A stretch of 64,000 nt of DNA from Oncomelania hupensis (GCA_036898135.1 CM072525.1:24071992-24135991), one strand, 5' to 3'. Shown: positions 12,146 through 25,197, counted from the stretch's first letter. Notes: generated from the sequence alone by a model not told the origin. A program made the numbers and translations.

Positions 12146-13283
12146 TGTTGAACTATTATAAAACAATGGCATGCAGACTTACGGCGACAGAAATATAACT
12201 GGTATTTCATAAAGGTGTTGCAAGCATAGCGTACATTAAAGGGCTAAGTAATTACTACGACGTGACATAAAATAAATATTTATAAAAACTAGCCACTGTA
12301 GTAGACAATACAATAGAAATAGCATTTACCTCTAGTATAGAAGAGATTATTACTAATACTTCTCTAAACATGTTGGGAAGTGGAGCTGTACCTGTAGTTT
12401 GGAAACAGTGTGTGACAATTCCAATTTTAAAGCAAGGTAAATCTGCATCATTTGTAAACAATTATTATCCAATAGCCTTGACATCTTATGTAGGTAAAAT
12501 CATTGGAGGGGGGGGGGGGAATAATAAATGAGCGCGTTTGGTGTATTATTGCGATTACAATAAAGTAATTCCCTGGGTTAAAGCAGGTTTTCTCAAAGGG
12601 CGATCAACTACTGATAATGTAGTCAAACTTAAAAAAGAAAGAAAGAGATTACTCTAATATAGCGCACTTACAAGCTAAGAGAAGCCACATATAAACAATT
12701 TTCGAAACGAACAAATGTTTTAAACAAATATTTTGATGTGAAGAAAGCGTACGATAGTGTATGACACTCATTGTGCTATGATAAAAAATGGATTGGAACT
12801 CTCTGGGGAAAAAACCCTAGTCTTGTGTTATTTAACAATGGCGTCAATTCTAAGTGTCTGGCAGAATTAATAGATTGACAAGTTTTGTTTTTAGGAGTAT
12901 TTCGTACGCCCAAAATGAATTGGAAATCTCCCTAGTGAGTATCTACAAAGGTATCTAGTAAATAAAGCAAGGCAACGTTTACATTTATTAAAAATAATAA
13001 GTCTCCAACCACTTGGTCAAGATACACAAACTTTGCTACATTTAACGACGACCTTAGTATGTTACAAATTAACCTAAGGGCAAGAAGTTAATTTTTCTGC
13101 TCCTCGGTCCCTGCTATAACTGTCAAAATAGCTCTAGCAGTTCCAGTTCCCACCACTAATACTACAAAGGTGTATAAAGAAGCAGGATTATTGTCTTTCG
13201 CAGAGCAACGTAGATTAGCAACAGCTAAATATGTAGTGCGAAGTCTTTCTGTAGAAAACCCCAACGATGAGTTAAAGAATGGG

Positions 13284-13690
13284 GTGGCCACGTGGCGCAG
13301 TGGATAAGTCGCCGGTTTCCTATGCCGAAGGTCGCGGGTTTGATTCCCGCAAGGGGCGAACGTATGTGACTTAGGTACGAGACTCTTGAGGTCACCGAGG
13401 GTTTTCTCCGGGCACTCCGGTTTCCTCCCTCCCTTCAATAATGGTACAGGACGCAGTCAATATAAAAATTTAAAAAATAAAAATTAGATTTTCTTTCCGT
13501 CTTCTAATAGCGATCTTCCTGCCTTTACACCACCTGTTTGAGTGATGGATGTGTATTTGGTGTGTGTGAGGGTGGATGAGACAGGTGAGTGTGTATGTTG
13601 GTATAGATCGCCGCGCTTTGAGCCTGAATGATTTGGGGAAAGGCGCGTATAGCATCCTGTATTATTATTAATAGTATTATTATTATTATT
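13284..13690 (+). mobile_element. tRNA-derived SINE (family A) nested in the LINE
   Basis: The head has pol III box A (TGGCGCAGTGGATAAG) and box B (GGGTTTGATTCCCGC). Then come a body with a CACCGAGGGTTTTCTCC motif and a tail with CGCGCTTTGAG...GGCGCGTATAGCATCC followed by (ATT)n. The same body and tail recur at about 20990-21965, 42085-42250 and 63430-63600. Confidence 0.75.
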
Positions 13691-14182
13691 ATTATTAATT
13701 CATATTTTTCAAAAGACCAGTTTCCCAAATCAACACAGCAGTTATGTTATATTCAGACCACTCTAGACTATACAAAAGATATTATGTCAGCGTGTCATAT
13801 ATATTTATCCAGTATACCTATGCAGCCTTCAATTCCTAGAATTCCACCATGGGAATATTTGCGAGCTGACTTCGATTTTTGATTTTACCGATTTAAAGAA
13901 AATTGAAAATGGCAATGTCCTCAAGACAGACCTTCAAGAACATATTATCACTAAATATCCATATCATTTGAACATTTTTACTGACGGCAGCGTTATTGAG
14001 CCTGCCGAAAGGGGAAATGGATTTTGCATACCTGCAATGGATATCAAGAAGTCATATTACCTTAGACACGGTTTATAAATTTTTATCTGCGAATTATTTG
14101 CAATTTGATTGGCGCTGGAATGTGTTCTAGATATTCCAATGGATATTTATGATGTCCTAATTTGTGTCGACTCTATAAGTCT

Positions 14183-14606
<424 letters not shown>

Positions 14607-15518
14607 AGTCTGTACTTTATTCTTTACAAAACTGGAAATGTACATTAAGACAAGAACGGATTTTCTACATGAGATCGGATATCTTATTCAATGCCTTAAA
14701 GCAAGAGGTACAGGAATAATATTTTCCTGGTTTGCATCGCACGTTGATATTTTCGGCAATGGAATTTCTGATAGCTTAGCTAAACGATGAGCAGACAAAC
14801 GTGATTCTTTATACATTCAAATAAATATGGCTCAACATGAATATTTTTATCTTTTAGAGAAGTATGCCTATTTTAATGTTTGCAATAGAAATATTGTGCG
14901 AGGCCCGAAAACTGTGTCTTGATTAATATACAAACTACGCCTAATCTCTTGGGATACTAAGTTTTCTAAAGACACTACATGTGTGTGCTCAAAACAAATT
15001 ACAATTCGTCATTTTATACTAGATTGTCTAATTTTAGGACCGTCGTATTTACAAAAAGGCATATTTTTTGTAGAAAGTGACCTTCACCAAATTGTATCAA
15101 GGACCGATGTACATGATATTGTGCAAGTCATTATGACAACTCCATTGTACTCACTGCTGAAAAGTGTAATGTTTTGTTGTTTGTTTACAGTAAGGTTTAG
15201 AATTATTTATTGCCAGTATCAAGTTGTTGTGAACAGACAATAAATTTGAACGCTTGATTGATGATTGATTGATTGATTAATACTCCTCTAGTTTATCCAT
15301 TAAGATAGCTTTTCGCACGCTCGTAAGATTTATCAATAAGCATATATCTGATGGCATTATTTAGACCCAATAGTAATTATTAAGGTCGCGTGCCATAGAA
15401 GATTGCATGTGCTGTTATGCAAGCGGCCTTTTTGTATGTAGTTTGTGCTTTATTCAAAACTAATTATAATACTACGAATACTAAGATACTTATTGTCCTC
15501 ATCATTATACAGAAGTAG

Positions 15519-15948
15519 AGGCACTGTGGTCTAATGGTAGTGCTTCGGCTTGTGGATCTGAAGGTCCCGGGTTCGAGCCCTGGCCGGGGCATTGTGTTGT
15601 GTCCCTGGGAAAGACACTTTACTCCTGTTTTCCTACTCCTTCGGATGAGAGTATAAACCGAGGTCTAGTCTGTGTGTCGCATACATTCCATCATAACGGA
15701 CTTTAAAGATCCTGACGCTCATGTCCTAGACGGGTGAGTGCCGGTAACAAGAACACACCCACAATGCAATTGGTCCTTCTCCCCCATTCCTGGCTGCCCA
15801 GGATTGTGCTCAGTTGTCCGGGCGTCAGACCAGGCGCCCAAAGGCTGCGGGCGTCTCGGGCGGTTTGAGTTAGATCCTGTATCGGCCAGGGCCTTGATCC
15901 TTAGGCTAAGGCGCCTTACAAATGACGAACATTATTATTATTTTTTTT
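15519..15948 (+). mobile_element. tRNA-derived SINE (family B), near full length
   Basis: Box A (TGGTCTAATGGTAG) and box B (GGGTTCGAGCCCTGG) form a tRNA-like head. A central TTGTGTCCCTGGGAAAGAC block follows, of the type conserved across many animal SINEs. The 3' part has GCCCAGG...CTCAGTTGTCCGGGCGTC and AAGGCGCCTTACAAATGACG, then (ATT)n. It sits in engrailed intron 1, sense. Shorter relatives occur at 2925, 6675, 17868, 32908, 38262 and 41565. Confidence 0.75.
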
Positions 15949-16020
15949 CTCTTCTAATTGCTATGTCAAAGCACGCAGGCTAATTTTTTGCGTAGCGGTC
16001 AATGGGGATTTCCAAAAACA

Positions 16021-16054
16021 AAACTACTACTACTACTACTACTACTACTAAGCT

Positions 16055-16098
<44 letters not shown>

Positions 16099-16102
16099 AG
16101 TT

Positions 16103-16147
<45 letters not shown>
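16021..16147 (+). repeat. (CTA)n tract
   Basis: About 125 bp of CTA with a few AAGCTT/AAGTTT interruptions, abutting the 5' end of a family X copy. Confidence 0.9.
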
Positions 16148-16149
<2 letters not shown>

Positions 16150-16883
16150 TATTTTGTAAAGCGCAAATTCCAACAACCCCTTGGGGTCATGAGCAATCTT
16201 GCCACTGTAGATTGTTCAAACCTATAAAGGGAACAGTGAAAGCCACAGTTGAAAACCTGTCTTTCCTTTATAGGCAAGACGCTTCACTGCGGCAACAGTA
16301 CCCCCGTTGGAGTGCCGGGGGTTTTCAGTATAAATAGTATCCCCACTTTATGGAAATTTAGTGCTTTAAATTCCCACTGTCGCTGTCTTCCTCATTTACT
16401 CTTTCCTATTCTTGCTCTGTCCTTCACTCTGCTATACTATCTTCTTCTTCGCTAGATCAATGACCTACCTTTTTTCTTGAAAACTCTTCCTGGACAAGAC
16501 TCCTTGTTTGTGTATGAGGTCTGTTGGATCAGCTTGGGAGTGTTGGACGCTTTCTGCCGGGTGGTCACTAGGGCTTCCTATGAATGTACTATTTAGCACT
16601 ATAGGCATTTTATATGTATGTGTTTGTTTGATGATTTATAATGATGTTTGTATTCTATTTTGTTTTTGTAACCGGGGTGTTCGCGTAGTTGAGGTCAACC
16701 CTCAGCCGTCCCCCGCGTGGGATGTCTTTATTGTAAAGTGACTGGCCGGTGGAGGGCATTCAATTTTCCCACTGGGGTTGTTTCAGCAGATCTTTTATGC
16801 GGATCGGGGGTTGTCCGGTCCTGATTTGGCTCGGAAGAGTCCGCTGGACCTAAAGCAACAATAAATCAATCAATCAATCAAAA
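16147..16883 (+). mobile_element. Family X repeat, near full length
   Basis: About 735 bp from TTGGGGTCATGAGCAATC near 16180 to GTCCGCTGGACCTAAAGC and (AATC)n. It contains a TATAAATAG box, no long ORF, and a clean 3' end with a simple-repeat tail as in retroposons. It begins right after a (CTA)n tract. Confidence 0.75.
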
Positions 16884-17312
16884 TTCCAACAGTTTGCTCT
16901 AATCGCACGAACGCATTCACACACACACCCAAACAAACACACACACACACATGTATACTCGCAAGGATATAAGATTATGATTTCCCTTACATGAATATAT
17001 TATAGTACATGTATTAGGATGTACACTTTTCAATATTTGAGGAAAGATTCTGGCTCATTATATTTCGGTCTATATGCGTAGACACTAAGTCTAGGATTAC
17101 GAGTATGAACATAGTGCAAATATATACAAGCAGCTTTTTCGACTTTATTTCGTAAAAAATTTTTTTTTAAAGAGGTGTGTAACTTTTCAACATTATTTAT
17201 TTATTTATTTATCGGGTTTCTTTCTTTTTCTTTTCTTTTCTTTTGTTCTTCTTTCTTTCTGTCTTTCTTTGTCCGGTTTCATAAATTCACTTATTCTTTC
17301 TTTCATTTATTC

Positions 17313-17430
17313 TCTCAGCGTAGCTTTCCGTACTAGGCTCTCAGCGTAGCTTTCCGTGATATGGGTATAGGTGGCTGTCTAGGCTCTCAGCGTAGCTTTC
17401 CGTGATATGGGTATAGGTGGCTTTCTAGGC
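17313..17430 (+). repeat. 46-bp tandem repeat
   Basis: Units start CTCTCAGCGTAGCTTTCCGT and continue GATATGGGTATAGGTGGCT; one truncated and two full units lead into the foldback element at 17431. Confidence 0.7.
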
Positions 17431-17516
17431 TCTCAGCGTAGCTGAGACTCGGAGATTACCTATTTTGTACGGCAATCGTAAGCATGAGCTAGTTGTAGTC
17501 CCAGCTACGCAGTGTG
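17431..17516. mobile_element. Miniature foldback element, 86 bp
   Basis: Arms CTCAGCGTAGCTGAGACT and TAGTCCCAGCTACGCAGTGT. It directly follows tandem units that start with the same CTCTCAGCGTAGCT string. Confidence 0.6.
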
Positions 17517-17867
17517 CTGCCTTAGCCTTAAGCTGCGGGCAGGATCTTAGAACTGGGCTGTCGCAACATTGACCCAGTGGAGGCAGTTTTATTAGTATTT
17601 TTATTGACTTATAAAATGTCTTCGCGCAACCTGACAGTTTTAATGCACCACGCCTTCTTTCTTAGGAAATTTTGAATGAAAGCCAGGTTAATTATTTTAA
17701 GGCTACACACACGCACGCGCGCTCACACACACACACAAACGCACACACACCCACACATAGGGGCCTACACACACAACCCATATTTATCATTAGTATTTAT
17801 TTCTCAAAGGAATAAAAATTTCTTTCTTTATTTATCTATTTATTTATTTATCTATTTATTTATTTTA

Positions 17868-18062
17868 TCGTCCTTATATAGCGCCCATCCCGCTCAAGAA
17901 CTGCTCAAGGCGCTGGTCGATAACTCCCACTTGAAATCTTTGAGCGCATAGTCTGACGCCCAGACGAGTGGAGATGGGGAGAAAGGACCCAGTGCATGCT
18001 GGGTGTATGTTTGTAGCCGTCACTCATCGGTCTGGAACATGAGCGTCAGGATCAGTTAAGGA
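17868..18062 (-). mobile_element. SINE family B, head missing
   Basis: TATATAGCGCCCATCCC, TGCTCAAGGCGCTGG, GCGCATAGTCTGACGCCC and ATGCTGGGTGTATGTTTG follow the family B order on the minus strand. Confidence 0.6.
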
Positions 18063-20256
18063 ATATTTAAGTAAAGAAATCCTTATTCCAGATTAAAACT
18101 GGAGAATGTGTTTGCCAGACGAGTTTTACAGACTACAGAATATACAGATTTCTTTGTGTCCTCAAGGAGAATTGTGTGCATGCAGTGTCCACCTGTAAAT
18201 AAGCATCAGCATTTATTCAAAACACAAACAACAAAAACAACAAAACAACAACAACAGCAAACAATCCTCCCTCTTCCAGCTCTCCCCCCCCCAAAAAAAA
18301 AAAAAGATTTAAATAAATAAAATACATTATTATAGCACAATAAATTTTAAATAATGATATGAATACAGTGTTTAAAACTTGTCTCCAATGACACCTTGTA
18401 TTATATAGCTGGAAAAAGAAAAGCAAAGAAAGAAAGAAACTTTATTGACAAAATTCATAGTTCCAAGATGGGGCAGTCTAATATACATAGTCTATAAAAT
18501 GAAAAAAAAAAGTTAAAATGAAATTAGATCTAGTATAATTGTTTAAAAAAAAGTAGTATCTCACTCAATTAAGCAAGTCACAAGTAAAATTTAAGATGAA
18601 ACATTTGGAGGACATTTTGATTTAGTATAGCGAGGATGGTTTCCTTTTTCACCACAAAAGACTTTTATAACATTTTACTTGTAACTAAGTTAGTTTTCTA
18701 TTGTTTTATTACCTGTAGATCGATCTCCTTACACGCACACTGTTCTGCTATTTTTTCCCTTGGTTTTAATTGATAGTTATTTTATTCCTTCGTTTGAAAT
18801 ATCCTTCTCCCCTCGACCCCTATCAAAATCGACCCCATCCCGTCACGTTACCATTCCAACAACCACAGAAATAACGTTATTACAGTCAAACAGTCTAAGA
18901 ATAACAAATAATTGAAACCGACAAACACAAAGTTAGATCAAATAAATAAATGAAATATCGAAAAAGCGTTTGAAGTGAGAAGCAAAAAAAAGAAAGTAAA
19001 ACTTAGGTTGGCCGTATTCTGCTGACACAAACAATAACCAAGCAATCTACCAAACATTATACATTAATTAATTAATTAATTAATTAATTAATTTTTTTAT
19101 TTATTATTTATTTATTTGTTTTGTTTGATGTTTTGTTTGGTGGCTTTTTTCTTGGCTGTATATGTATTCATCGTATTTATTTTTATTTAGTTTTTATTTG
19201 GTTATTTGGTTTTATTTGGTTATTTACTATTTTTGTTTTGCGTTATTATTTCCCTTCCCCCTATAACCAATCCCTTTCCAGATGTACTTTATAAAATTAT
19301 ACTATATGGCTGCACATATAATTTCTTCCCAGAGAGTACTAACAGGTAATTAATTATGATCAGTCCATCTTTCACCAATTACGGTAACATGTGTAAATAA
19401 TGACCAATAATTCACCAAATAAGAACACTTTTCACTATTAACACTTTCCCTTTGTCAAAGCAAGACGAACTATAGGATGCAACATACACCGAGGTACAAA
19501 TAGATGGAGTGACGTCCTCTCTCCCGATTGACCCAAAGCGGTCTCCATCATCACAGATTCACACCCTGAAGGATGGTATGGCTACAATATGTTATCAGTA
19601 TAGCCTGTTTGAGGGAGTGGGGGATAAAAGGGGGGGGGAAGGGTGGTGATAATTTTTTTTAAAATGGTGGAAAGTGGAGAAAGGTCCACCCCATATATAC
19701 TAGTAATATATTCTGTTACTGATGCTAATTCATAAACAACACTCATCATTACCTCTCAGCTTTAATTCTAGTCCGTTTATACCGCGAGGTGTCGCTTCGA
19801 GCTGTGACGACACTATATCAACATCACTTTCCGCGTGCGTGATGTCATCACTGGGTGACATCCGCAATCAGTTATGCTCGTTAAAGCATCCTTGCGCAGC
19901 AGGAGGTCCTGGGGCGGGGAATGAGGAGGATCGAGGAGGGGAGCATTATGATTGAAGAGAAAGGGAAATTCATTTTCACTTCAACTCAATTCAATTTAGT
20001 TCAACCAATCTTTATTACCATCAAAGGAATTAAGTGCAGCCCCATTTGTGTCGCATTTGATTAGATAAAAGCCTGCAAAATAACGACAATTCTTAAATAG
20101 TAACACATACATTTTTTTTTTAAAAACCCAGAGATTCGTCATTTTTCTTACCCACTCACACCTCATACACACATGCATGCCATAATATAAACATTAAAAA
20201 AACAAATGTCGTTATTAATAAATTCATTAAAATGCAATACCATGAATACAGTAACC
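18063..20256. other. Intronic region, nothing recognised
   Basis: AT-rich engrailed intron 1 sequence with poly-A/T runs and an (AATT)n tract at 19061-19093. No coding or transposon signature seen. Confidence 0.5.
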
Positions 20257-20266
20257 ATCGCTCAAC

Positions 20267-20556
20267 CTATCCTATCCTATCCTATCCCGTAACTCGGAGG
20301 TCGTCGGGGCACCACAGATGATCGCTTAACCAGCGTACTCCATCTTTCTCTGTCCTCTGCAACCCTGATTGTTTCGCTCAGTGTCAAACCAGTCCATTCT
20401 CAAATGTCCTCTCACCTCTTTTTCGGTCTCCCTCTTCTTCTACCTCCTTGCACTGTGCCTTGCAGGATGGTCTTTGCAAGACCTGATGATCTGGTGACGT
20501 GGCCATACCATCAGAGTTTCCGTTTTTTCACCACTGCGAGCAGGTCATCGTGTTGT
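20267..20556 (-). mobile_element. 5'-truncated LINE end (same family)
   Basis: Tail repeats at 20267-20287 and the RT C-terminal block on the minus strand. Flanks ATCGCTCAAC (20257-20266) and ATCGTTCAAC (20557-20566) are a 10-bp target duplication with one mismatch. Confidence 0.75.
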
Positions 20557-20762
20557 ATCGTTCAACAAAGTATTAAAACAATAGAAGTTTCTAAAATATC
20601 ACAAATCACATCCAAGGGAAACAATTCAGTATAAAACATTCACCAGCACAAGGAAGGCAAACGTCAGAACCGACATCAAGCACGCACAACACACTTCCGC
20701 AACACACACACACACCCACGCACACCCACACACACACACACACACCCACACACACACACACA

Positions 20763-20799
<37 letters not shown>

Positions 20800-20989
20800 C
20801 CCGTATTCCCCCAGTGCGGAATCGTCACTGCCAGAGAAGAGAAAGAAAGACCGTACAAGAAATAGAAATTTGAAACATCCTTTCAATAAAAAAAAAAGAT
20901 GTCACCATCACAAACAGGACTCAAACGCGCAAGCATGATCATCATGGATGACCTACATATTTATATGAAACCAGCGTACTTACATTTAC

Positions 20990-21965
20990 AATTACACACG
21001 CTTCATTACAATCGTAACAAATGAAGGTGACCGAGGGTTTTCTCCAGGTACTCCGGTTTTCTCCCTCCCTTTAATAATGGTATGGGTGCTGTCTTTCTAA
21101 AATTTCAAAATACCTATTCGATTTTGTTTCCGTGTGCATGACCAATTCACTGCGGCAACAGTACCCCGTTGGGGTGACGGGGGTTTCAGTATAAATAGTA
21201 TCCCCACTTTCTGGAAATTTAGTGCTTTAAATTCCCACTTTCGCTGTCTTCCTCATTTCTTTCCCATTCCTGCTCTGTCCTATCACTCTGCTATCCTATC
21301 TTCTTCTTCGCTAGATCAATGCCCTACCTTTTTTCTTGAAAACTCTTCCTGGACAAGACTCCTTGTTTGTGTATGAGGTCTGTTGGATCAGCTTGGGAGT
21401 GTTAGACGCTTTCTGCCGGGTGGTCACTAGGGCTTCCTATGATGTTATTATTTCGCACTATAGGCATTTTATATGTATATGTTTTGTTGATAATTTATAA
21501 TGATGTTTGTATTCTATTTTGTTTTTGTAACCGGGGGTTCGAGTAGTTGGGGTAAAGCCTCAGCCGTCCCCTGCGTGGGATGTCTTTATTGTAAAGTGAC
21601 AGGCCGGTGGAGGGCATTCAATTTTCCCACTAGGGTTGTTTCGGCAGATCTTTTATGCGGATCGGGGGTTGTCCGGTCCTGATTTGGCTCGGAAGAGTCC
21701 GCTGGACCTAAAGCAACAATCAATCAATCAATCAATTCTTTCCGTGTTGTAATAGCGACTTGCGTTTACACCGCATGTTTGAGTGGAGAATGTGGGTTTG
21801 TGGTATAGACTGATGTTGCTGGGTAAAGTTAACCTCCCCGGACACATTAAGCGTTTAGGGGACAGCGATTGTAGTGTCTGTGAGCGTTTATGTTGTTACA
21901 GGTCACCGCGCTTTGATTCTGATTTAGGAATAAGGCGCTTATAGCATCCAGTATTATTAATGCTG
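20990..21965 (+). mobile_element. SINE family A copy split by a family X insertion
   Basis: The body motif (GGTGACCGAGGGTTTTCTCC) sits at about 21020-21070 and the tail (ACCGCGCTTTGATTC...GGCGCTTATAGCATCC) at about 21905-21950. About 600 bp of family X lies between them, so family X inserted after the SINE. The tail runs into GTT/ATT repeats. Confidence 0.7.
21137..21738 (+). mobile_element. Family X repeat, right-facing arm of an inverted pair
   Basis: Starts at TTCACTGCGGCAACAGTACC and ends with the (CAAT)n tail. Shares private variants (GGGTTCGAGTAGTTGGGGTA) with the 22149 copy. Confidence 0.75.
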
Positions 21966-22019
21966 TTGTTGTTGTTATTGTTGTTGCTGTTATTGTTATT
22001 ATTGTTATTATTATTAACA

Positions 22020-22045
22020 TTATTATTATGATGATGATGATGAGG

Positions 22046-22125
<80 letters not shown>
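22020..22125 (+). repeat. (TTA)n tract
   Basis: ATG/ATT trinucleotides then pure TTA, located between the two inverted family X copies. Confidence 0.9.
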
Positions 22126-22126
<1 letters not shown>

Positions 22127-22148
22127 ACAGTGATGGTTAAAGTGTTGA

Positions 22149-22853
22149 TTGATTGATTGATTGTTGCTTTAGGTCCAGCGGACTCTTCCGAGCCAAATCA
22201 GGACCGGACAACCCCCGATCCGCATAAAAGATCTGCTGAAACAACCCTAGTGGGAAAATTGAATGCCCTCCACCGGCCAGTCACTTTACAATAAAGACAT
22301 CCCACGTAGGGGACGGCTGAGGCTTTACCCCAACTACTCGAACCCCCGGTTACAAAAACAAAATAGAATACAAACATCATTATAAATTGTCAACAAAACA
22401 TATACATATAAAATGCCTATATTGCTAAATAATAACATCATAGGAAGCCCTAGTGACCACCCGGCAGAAAGCGTCCAACACTCCCAAGCTGATCCAACAG
22501 ACCTCATACACAAACAAGGAGTCTTGTCCAGGAAGAGTTTTCAAGAAAAAAGGTAGGTCATTGATCTAGCGAAGAAGAAGATAGTATAGCAGAGTGATAG
22601 GGCAGAGCAGGAATGGGAAAGAGTAAATGAGGAAGACAGCGACAGTGGGAATTTAAAGCACTAAATTTCCAGAAAGTGGGGATACTATTTATACTGAAAC
22701 CCCCGGCACTCCAACGGGGGTACTGTTGCCGCAGTGAACTGGTCATGCCTACAAAGTCAAGACAGGTTTTCAACTGGGGCTTTCACTTTTCCCTTTATAG
22801 GTTAGAACAGTCTACAGTGGCAAGATTGCTCATGACCCCAAGGGATGGTTAAA
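22149..22853 (-). mobile_element. Family X repeat, left-facing arm of an inverted pair
   Basis: Reverse complement of the preceding copy over about 600 bp plus another 100 bp at the 5' end reaching TTGGGGTCATGAGCAATC. The (GATT)n tail is at 22149-22165. The two tails face each other across about 410 bp. Confidence 0.75.
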
Positions 22854-23487
22854 GTGTAAATAATGGACTGCGAAGAAGAAGAAGAAGAAGAACAACAACA
22901 ACAACAATAACAACAACAACAATAACAAGACAAGAACAAGGAGAAAGACAGTAGCGTTTATTGTGGCAAAGGTTTAGCCCACATAACATTAAACAATTCA
23001 GTTTGTTGAATTAAATTAAACTGTAAAATTAACACAAGTTTGCATTATAAGGTAAACATGTAGCCTAGTGACCTTGTCGTTTTTCTTGTTTTTCTCAGTT
23101 AAAGTGCCTAAAGCGTAATAAAAGAACTTTGTTGATGTACATGTACAGTACACTTCATAAACTAGCCTACCACAACGTGATAATAAGGTCTACATACATA
23201 TGTCTCACTATTTACTAATAACATATATACAAAGTACTAATTAGTACTAATGACTTGTGCAATCAGCATGTACGAAGTAGTCAACAATCCTGCATAGCAA
23301 TTATTAATTAAGCTGCCTGGTCACTAATAAAATACATCAATGAGCACCTTAAGGGACAGGTGCTCTTGATAGAAGTGTTAACAAACGAATCCGAGCAAAG
23401 GTGATTATTAGAAATAATCGTCTGTGTGAGTAATTCATTACAGGTACGCGTTTGCCGCAGGCTCGGGCAAACATGGCACTTAGACAT

Positions 23488-23489
23488 GC

Positions 23490-23582
<93 letters not shown>
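23488..23582 (+). repeat. (TTA)n tract
   Basis: About 95 bp of pure TTA in intron 1, just before the sense LINE end. Confidence 0.95.
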
Positions 23583-23583
<1 letters not shown>

Positions 23584-23877
23584 GACAATAATTTATAGTT
23601 TGCCCGAAACGTGACGCTGGCCTCAATCAGCGGTCGACAGAGTTATTCTTTCAAACTTTTAAACAAAATTTTGGTCTCGATGTGAGTGCTATAGAAACTG
23701 TTGGGGCATGCACCTATACACAGCGACCTTTATGTTTGATAATTTTATCTCCGACAGTCACTTTCCAATGAGCCAAGGGCAAGGTCGACTCCAGCGGAAA
23801 GTGTCCTTTTTATTCAATCATTCATTTCTTCATTCATTTAATGTAAACGACGTAATTAATTTATCTATTCATTAAAC

Positions 23878-24529
23878 CAAGTCCAAGGCCAATCCCTCAA
23901 CACAGTGCATAGCTTCAAATATTTAGGAGCCATTGTATCAGACAATGGGTCCCGACAGGAAGTCCTCTCCAGGATCGCACAAACAACTGCTGCCCTAGCT
24001 GGCGAGGTTGAAGCCAATTTGGAAAGACAGGACCACCAGTCTACATTCCAAGGTAAGGCTGCTGCGCTCCCTTGTCATCTTCATCTTCCTATATGCTTGC
24101 GAAACATGCACCCTCACAGCAGATCTCCAACGAAGAATACAAAGCATGGAGATCAGGTGCAAGACTTCTGGGTATTTCCTATACCCAGCACATCACCAAC
24201 GACGAAGTCCGACAGACCATCACACAAGCCATTGGACAACACGATGACCTGCTCACAGTGGTGAAAAAACGTAAACTCCGATGGTATGGCCACGTCATCA
24301 GATCATCAGGTCTTGCAAAGACCATCCTGCAAGGCACAGTGCAAGGAGGTAGAAGAAGAGGGAGACCGACAAAGAGGTGGGAGGACAACATTCGAGAATG
24401 GACTGGTCTGACACTTAGCGAAACCATCAGGGTTGCTGAGGACAGGGAAAGATGGAGTACGCTGGTTAAACGATCATCTGTGGTGCCCCTACGACCTCCG
24501 AGTTATGGGATATGATAGGATAGGATAGG
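23878..24529 (+). mobile_element. 5'-truncated LINE end (same family), sense, next to engrailed exon 2
   Basis: 652 bp, flanked by ATTCATTAAAC at 23867-23877 and 24530-24540. It carries FKYLGAIVSDNGSRQ, then after frameshifts the LTADLQRRIQ and KLRWYGHVIRSSGLAK blocks and the (GGATA)n tail. The RT remnant is not in one frame, so it is dead. It ends 57 bp before exon 2. Confidence 0.85.
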
Positions 24530-24586
24530 ATTCATTAAACGTAAACATTAATTTTTTTTTTGTTTTGTTATCCCTGTGTTACACAG

Positions 24587-24756
24587 GTCCCAGATACCGC
24601 AAGCCACGACAGAGCAAACCCGTGGACAAGCGACCACGCACTGCATTCAGCGCCACACAACTACAGAGGCTAAGGTCGGAGTTCCAAGAATGCCCATACC
24701 TCTCAGAATCTCGCAGAATCTCGTTGGCGCGAGATCTTGGCCTCAGCGAATCGCAG
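24587..24756 (+). CDS. en: Engrailed exon 2 (EH3 and first 44 residues of the homeodomain)
   Basis: Second exon, 170 bp, residues 383-439. It begins after a polypyrimidine tract and TTACACAG; the G carried over from exon 1 joins GT to make Gly383, giving the expected EH2-EH3 continuity ([10 protein letters not shown]). The homeodomain begins at about residue 396 (DKRPRTAF, with Arg5 and Phe8 of homeodomain numbering) and runs through helices 1 and 2 to Gln44. The exon ends CAG|GTATGC, phase 0. The Q44|V45 split matches the intron position known inside many engrailed homeodomains. Substitutions from the usual family consensus include CPYLSESRR for the more typical RYLTEQRR helix 2 region. A sense LINE insertion ends 57 bp upstream, so its arrival left the acceptor intact. 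Confidence 0.96.
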
Positions 24757-24897
24757 GTATGCAACGCACTTGTAATTGTTGGCAGACTGTTTTTTTTAAA
24801 TCTCGAAACAGTATAATATTTCACGAGAAGACTAGTCGGTTGAAGGATCTCTTTAAATCCCGCAATCCAGCTATCTGCTGCACTGTATGCAGCACGG

Positions 24898-25197
24898 TAA
24901 AAGGTAAAAAAAGGTAAAGGTAGTCCCATAGCCATGTGGCCGTAGGGGAGCGTGATGTTGGAGATCACACTTATCTTGGGCCAGCGTAATGAGGGTGATG
25001 CCCAACTCTCTCCCTCGCTGCTTTACCTTCCCCACCCTCAAGAGAGTAGGTACTCAATCACAGTTGAGTCAACTGGGGGCGTTGTTGTTTGTCGCTTCAC
25101 ACCTTAGCGGTCACCCATCCAAGTGCTAACCGCACCGGACGGTGCTTCACTTTCGACACAGTAGCGAGTGCTCCAACCACTGCACTATCCGACACCC
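24898..25197 (-). mobile_element. 5S rRNA-type SINE (tRNA/5S chimera), copy 2 with 15-bp TSD
   Basis: Same element as at 11853, about 300 bp, flanked by CTGTATGCAGCACGG at 24883-24897 and 25198-25212. The 5S box C complement (CGGTCACCCATCCAAGTGCT) is at 25108-25127. It sits antisense in engrailed intron 2, about 140 bp after the donor. Confidence 0.85.

Noticed and set aside
15519..15595. tRNA gene
   Set aside because: Followed directly by a SINE core domain and tail; related tails without heads occur elsewhere in the window.
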